Origin: an uncultured Clostridia bacterium
Lineage (GTDB): Bacteria > Bacillota > Clostridia > Christensenellales > Borkfalkiaceae
Assembly: GCA_944372575.1 (NCBI GenBank)
Contig: CALVZS010000008.1
Coordinates: 1-64,000, forward strand
DNA: 64,000 bases
Reading direction: 5' to 3'
Shown here: positions 60,734 through 64,000 of the stretch, one piece after another
How positions within the stretch are numbered: position 1 is the first letter of the stretch
Layout of the letters: each line of letters begins with the position of its first letter
The notes under the pieces: model-generated
Database searches by the model: none
What the model saw: only the letters and a program-made list of their open reading frames with translations
Told to the model about the DNA's origin: nothing
Position numbers and translations under genes: made by a program

Positions 60734-62308
60734 ATGCTTAAAAAACTGTTCAGCCGGTTTGCGTTTGTCGCGTTGACCATCATCCTTGTCTTTACGTTCG
60801 ATGTGCTCGTCATCATCGGACTTGTCTGGCTGCTCTCCGAGTGGCTCGCCACAGTGTTTCCGGCGGCGGGGCCGTGGATTTCGCTCGTCATGACGGCTTT
60901 GAGCTGGATCATCGTCTTTCTCACCGCGCTGCACGCCGCCAACCGCGACATGGTGCCGGAGACAAAGATCCCGTGGATCCTGTGCATCGTCTTTTTCAAT
61001 GTGTTCGGCGTCGCCATCTACGCCGTGTTTTCCTCCCACCGCCCCAACAAGCGGATGCAGCAAAAGGCGATCGTGCTGGGCGGGCGGGCGGCGGTCTTTG
61101 AACAGCTCTGCCCCGTCCCCGCGGATTTTACCGAAGAGGTACACCGGTTTGCGGATGTGGGAGAGGCGCTGCTCTCCGTCAATCCCGCCGCGCGCATCTA
61201 TGACGGTACAAAGACGGAGTACTTTCCCGTGGGGGAGGCGTTCCGTGACCGCCTGCTCGCCGATCTGGAGGGGGCGCAGAAGTACATCTTCATGGAATAC
61301 TTCATCCTCAAGCGGGGGGAGTTCTGGGATGCCGTCCTCGACGTGCTTGCGCGCAAGGTGAAGGAGGGTGTGGAGGTGCGCTTCATGTACGATGACATCG
61401 GCTGCATGGGCAGGGTGCATCTCGCCTATCACCGCAAGATCCAAAAGATGGGCATCAAGTGCGTTAAGTTCAATCCCTTCGTTCCCGTCGTCACCAACGT
61501 CCACAACAACCGCGACCACCGCAAGATTACCGTCATCGACGGCAAGGTGGGCTATACGGGCGGCATCAACCTCGCCGACGAATACATCAACGTCAACTCG
61601 CCCTTCGGACACTGGAAGGACACCGCCGTCCGGCTCGAGGGAGAGGGCGTCAAGGGTCTGCTGCTCATGTTCCTCAAGCTGTACAACCTCGCGCAGAGGG
61701 GGGAGCCGGAGGACTTTGCACCCTACATCCCCGCCTCGTATGAGCGCTTTGAGGGGGAGGGCTTCGTGCAGCCCTACGGCGGCGGCCCGCGGCCCGTCTA
61801 TCCGCGCAGCGTGTGCGAGGACGTCTATATCAACATCATCAACATGGCGCGCGACTACCTCTGGATCATGACGCCCTACCTCATCATCGATTATCGGATG
61901 CGCGAGGCGCTCGTGCTCGCGGCGGAGCGGGGCGTGGACGTGCGCCTCATCGTGCCGCATATCCCCGATAAAAAGGTCGCGTTTGCGCTCACCCGTTCCA
62001 ACTATCTCGCACTCATGCGGGGGGGCGTGAAGATCTTTGAGTACACGCCCGGCTTCGTCCACGCCAAGGGATTTCTGGCGGATGACAAGGTGGGCGTCGT
62101 CGGCACGGTCAATCTTGACTACCGCTCCTTCATGCATCACTATGAGGATGCGGTGCTCATGTACAAAACGCATGCTCTGCCCGCCATGAAGGAGGACTTT
62201 GAAAAGACGTTTGCCCTCTCCCGTCTGCAGACAAAGGCGGACGCCAAGAAGAGCGTCGTCTGGCGGTGGGTGTGCGAGATCGCCAAACTTTTTGCGCCCC
62301 TCTTTTAG
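60734..62308 (+). CDS. cls: Cardiolipin synthase
   Basis: 524 residues. Two N-terminal membrane helices (about 10-33 and 38-65) precede the phospholipase-D fold with two HKD motifs: HNNRDHRKITVIDG with His near 263, and HAKGFLADDKVGVVGTVNLDYRS with His near 442. It condenses phosphatidylglycerol into cardiolipin at the membrane. GGGGAGG lies 10 nt before the ATG. A tandem GGGTATAA duplication (60688-60703) precedes it; no clear promoter. Confidence 0.95.
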   Translation: MLKKLFSRFAFVALTIILVFTFDVLVIIGLVWLLSEWLATVFPAAGPWISLVMTALSWIIVFLTALHAANRDMVPETKIPWILCIVFFNVFGVAIYAVFSSHRPNKRMQQKAIVLGGRAAVFEQLCPVPADFTEEVHRFADVGEALLSVNPAARIYDGTKTEYFPVGEAFRDRLLADLEGAQKYIFMEYFILKRGEFWDAVLDVLARKVKEGVEVRFMYDDIGCMGRVHLAYHRKIQKMGIKCVKFNPFVPVVTNVHNNRDHRKITVIDGKVGYTGGINLADEYINVNSPFGHWKDTAVRLEGEGVKGLLLMFLKLYNLAQRGEPEDFAPYIPASYERFEGEGFVQPYGGGPRPVYPRSVCEDVYINIINMARDYLWIMTPYLIIDYRMREALVLAAERGVDVRLIVPHIPDKKVAFALTRSNYLALMRGGVKIFEYTPGFVHAKGFLADDKVGVVGTVNLDYRSFMHHYEDAVLMYKTHALPAMKEDFEKTFALSRLQTKADAKKSVVWRWVCEIAKLFAPLF

Positions 62309-62350
62309 GAGGCCCTCCCGTCGGGAGAAAGGTTTTTCGGAGGTGAGGAT

Positions 62351-62617
62351 ATGATCCATTCCCTCTCGGGCGGCGTCCTCTCGGACGGCGGGATCTGTTT
62401 TTTTGCGAAGGTGGACGTCGCGGGGACGCCCGCATGGTATATTGCACCGCATATGCTGGCGGCGGGGGAGCGCGTCGTCGTCCCCGTCGGCAGGAGCGGC
62501 AGGGCGGAGGGGGTCGTCGTGCGCTGCGAAAGCGTTACGCCGCAGACGGCGCCCGTTCCCGTGGGACGCGCCCGGGCAATTCTGCGTGTTTTGCCTTCTC
62601 CCCCCGAAAACGGTTGA
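62351..62617 (+). CDS. Small protein resembling the PriA N-terminal DNA-binding fold
   Basis: 88 residues, ATG 62351 behind GGAGGTGAGG. The segment AAGERVVVPVGRSGRAEGVVVRCES (about 37-60) resembles the G-x-x-V-x-VPFG-x-x-x-x-x-GVV beta-barrel of PriA's 3'-end-binding domain, but helicase domains are absent. Free-standing copies of this fold are small proteins of unknown role. It lies 42 bp after cls, and the mntP promoter begins just before its stop codon. Confidence 0.65.
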   Translation: MIHSLSGGVLSDGGICFFAKVDVAGTPAWYIAPHMLAAGERVVVPVGRSGRAEGVVVRCESVTPQTAPVPVGRARAILRVLPSPPENG

Positions 62618-62642
62618 CACGGGCGCGGAAATCGGATACAAT
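62614..62642 (+). promoter_or_regulatory. Promoter of the manganese riboswitch-mntP unit
   Basis: TTGACA (62614-62619), 17-bp spacer, TACAAT (62637-62642). It overlaps the end of the preceding small gene. Confidence 0.85.
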
Positions 62643-62650
62643 CATAGAGA

Positions 62651-62785
62651 CATAGGGGAGTAGTCGGCTCTTGGGAGCGATCGTATCCACACATTGCGGC
62701 GCAGAGCCGCGGGTGCGTTCTGAAATGACGAGACTTATGCGCACCGGCATCGCAGGGATGCCGGGCGCATAGGTCTTTTTTTATC
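62651..62785 (+). promoter_or_regulatory. yybP-ykoY manganese riboswitch
   Basis: The leader opens with ATAGGGGAGTAGTCGG, the hallmark 5' segment of yybP-ykoY RNAs, and shows the matching 3' segment TGACGAGACTTATGCGC. Between them are paired arms (GCGGC/GCCGC near 62696-62709). This class binds Mn2+ and commonly switches on mntP-type exporters. The 3' half merges with a terminator, so Mn2+ probably prevents termination. Confidence 0.85.
62731..62782 (+). terminator. Intrinsic terminator of the manganese riboswitch
   Basis: AGACTTATGCGC (62731-62742) pairs with GCGCATAGGTCT (62765-62776, one G-U-type mismatch), enclosing CCGGCATC/GATGCCGG, followed by seven T. The outer 5' arm overlaps the conserved 3' end of the aptamer. 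Confidence 0.85.
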
Positions 62786-62834
62786 CCCTTCGGAGAGGAC
62801 GCCCTGTAAGAAGAGGCAGGGCGCGGAGGTTGTT

Positions 62835-63452
62835 GTGTCCATTCTGGAAATTCTGCTCATCGGGGCGGCGCTCGCCATGGACGCCGTCGCCGTCGGCATG
62901 GCGAGCGGCATGGAAGAGCCGCACATGGGGGAGGGGAAAGTGCTGCTCATCGCAGTAACGTTTGCGCTCTTTCAGTTCGCAATGCCCCTCGTCGGGTACT
63001 ACTGCGGCTACGCCTTTTCCGCCGTGATCGGGCGCATCGCGCCCTATCTCTCCTTTGCGCTGCTCCTGTTCCTCGGCGCAAAGATGATTGCAGACTGCAT
63101 AAAAGAGATGCGAGAGGCGCGCGCGGCGGCACTTCTGCGCCCCATGCTCCTGTCCCGGACGCATCCCGCGCGCACGGCCTTCTTCGGCAGGCTGATCGCG
63201 CAGGGGGTCGCCACCAGTCTCGATGCGCTCGCCGTCGGCGTGACGCTGCTCGCCGCCGACATGGCGGAGGGGCTTCCCCTGCCCGTGGCGCTGTGTGCGG
63301 CGCTCATCGGCATCGTCACCTTTTTTCTCTCCTTTGCGGGCGTGCAGGTGGGCAGAAAAGCGGGCGGCGCCTCTGCCGGGACGGCTGGCATCTTCGGCGG
63401 CGCCGTTCTCATCGCCATCGGCGTCAGGCTCCTTGTTGAGGGGCTGTTGTAA
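62835..63452 (+). CDS. mntP: Manganese efflux pump MntP
   Basis: 205 residues from GTG 62835, GGAGG 5 nt upstream. Six hydrophobic helices. The MntP signature ALAMDAVAVGMASGM near 12-26 and its second-half counterpart GVATSLDALAVGVTLLAADM near 128-147 both carry the conserved Asp residues of the transport path. Exports Mn2+ from the cytoplasm. Control by the upstream Mn2+ riboswitch closes a feedback loop. Confidence 0.95.
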   Translation: MSILEILLIGAALAMDAVAVGMASGMEEPHMGEGKVLLIAVTFALFQFAMPLVGYYCGYAFSAVIGRIAPYLSFALLLFLGAKMIADCIKEMREARAAALLRPMLLSRTHPARTAFFGRLIAQGVATSLDALAVGVTLLAADMAEGLPLPVALCAALIGIVTFFLSFAGVQVGRKAGGASAGTAGIFGGAVLIAIGVRLLVEGLL

Positions 63453-63467
63453 AAATCGTTGACGATA

Positions 63468-63496
63468 TTGACATTGCCCCCGGAAGATGCTATAAT
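63468..63496 (+). promoter_or_regulatory. Promoter of the acyltransferase gene
   Basis: Consensus TTGACA (63468-63473), 17-bp spacer, consensus TATAAT (63491-63496). Confidence 0.85.
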
Positions 63497-63542
63497 AGCG
63501 GTACGGGCGGCGGAAAGCCGCGTTCGCCACGGGAGGAAAGTT

Positions 63543-64000
63543 ATGGCGAAGGCAATCAGGCACTATGATTTTACCAGGCGGCCGAGAAAACCGAGCGCGT
63601 TCTGGATGTGGCTGGCGCGCAATTTTGCGATCAGGCCCCGGCTCAAGGGGCGCCCGATCACGGTCATAAAAAAGGGGATGGACGGCATCAAACCGCCCTA
63701 TCTGCTCTTTGTCACGCATGCAAGTATGCTGGATTTCCCCGCCATGTACACCGCGGTCGCGCCCTATGACGCCAACAACGTCGTCGCCATCGACGCCGTG
63801 CGCGATGTGGGGGACTTCTTCATGCGCCGCCTGGGCTGTATCTGCAAGCGCAAGTTCGTCAAGGATCTGCACCTCATCCGCAATATGCGCTACTGCGCGG
63901 AGAAGTACGGCACCATCGTGTGCCTCTATCCGGAGGCGCGCTACACGCTGGACGGCACGACGGGCTTTCTGCCCGATTCGCTGGGCAAAATGTGCAAGCT
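63543..64000 (+). CDS. PlsC-like 1-acylglycerol-3-phosphate acyltransferase, cut at window end
   Basis: The first 152 codons are present and the gene runs off the window. The acyltransferase box HASMLD (HX4D, near residue 59) and a second box LYPEARYTLDG near 125-135 (family form: PEG) are visible. An N-terminal amphipathic/hydrophobic part (FWMWLARNFAIRP) may attach it to the membrane. Predicted to acylate lysophosphatidate in phospholipid synthesis; the PEA variant leaves substrate open. GGAGG lies 5-9 nt before the ATG. Confidence 0.85.
   Translation, partial: MAKAIRHYDFTRRPRKPSAFWMWLARNFAIRPRLKGRPITVIKKGMDGIKPPYLLFVTHASMLDFPAMYTAVAPYDANNVVAIDAVRDVGDFFMRRLGCICKRKFVKDLHLIRNMRYCAEKYGTIVCLYPEARYTLDGTTGFLPDSLGKMCK

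Overview
The window is about 64 kb of a GC-rich chromosome, by eye near 60% G+C in most genes, from an endospore-forming member of the Clostridia (Bacillota). The spore signals are spoIIR and a sleB-ypeB pair. Other Bacillota traits are a LexA box of the CGAAC-N4-GTTCG type at uvrB, near-consensus TTGACA/TATAAT promoters with 17-bp spacers, strong GGAGG ribosome binding sites, and many hairpin terminators. An uncultured gut lineage (for example Christensenellales-like) is plausible but is my inference. No phage, complete IS element or CRISPR array is visible.

Layout. 1-12.6 kb: a membrane glycosyltransferase, glyQS-type glycyl-tRNA synthetase, glnS, two small winged-helix-like membrane proteins, uvrB with its SOS box, a HAD nucleotidase, uvrA and a PLP aminotransferase. 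12.6-15 kb: an AT-rich orphan membrane-protein gene behind a structured leader, then an AEC-family permease. 15-30.5 kb: a glycan-utilisation locus with two predicted alpha-L-rhamnosidases (GH78-like and GH106-like), a LacI regulator, a 1229-residue repeat surface protein, a lipoprotein resembling six-hairpin glycosidases, and a sugar ABC importer (binding protein and two permeases, no ATPase). Near-identical palindromes in front of the first rhamnosidase gene and of lacI suggest one regulator controls both. 30.6-38 kb: ADP-ribosylglycohydrolase, a P-type cation ATPase, and serS overlapping a DEDD exonuclease-BRCT-like gene and an RsmF-like rRNA methyltransferase. 38-43.3 kb: gyrB and gyrA separated by a repeat-bearing spacer. 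43.3-50.4 kb: PHP phosphatase, NlpC/P60 protein, alpha/beta hydrolase, SecB-like protein, MATE exporter, CmpB-family membrane protein, amidohydrolase. 50.6-54.4 kb: ppdK, then an AT-rich island with a purine-rich stretch, a structured RNA resembling HEARO/OMEGA RNA with no IscB beside it, an orphan 137-codon gene, and tRNA-Arg(CCG). 54.4-64 kb: mnmA, spoIIR, sleB, ypeB, trmL, an LRR-like exported protein, cardiolipin synthase, a small PriA-N-like protein, a yybP-ykoY manganese riboswitch with mntP, and a PlsC-like acyltransferase cut by the window end.

Most interesting candidates: the stand-alone HEARO-like RNA (53.47-53.61 kb); the spoIIR start, whose ribosome binding site lies in a terminator-like hairpin that a predicted forespore promoter would bypass; the two-site LacI regulon; the structured leader of the AT-rich orphan gene; and the long charged N-terminal extension of YpeB. 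All functions are read from sequence motifs and family knowledge; no database search was run.
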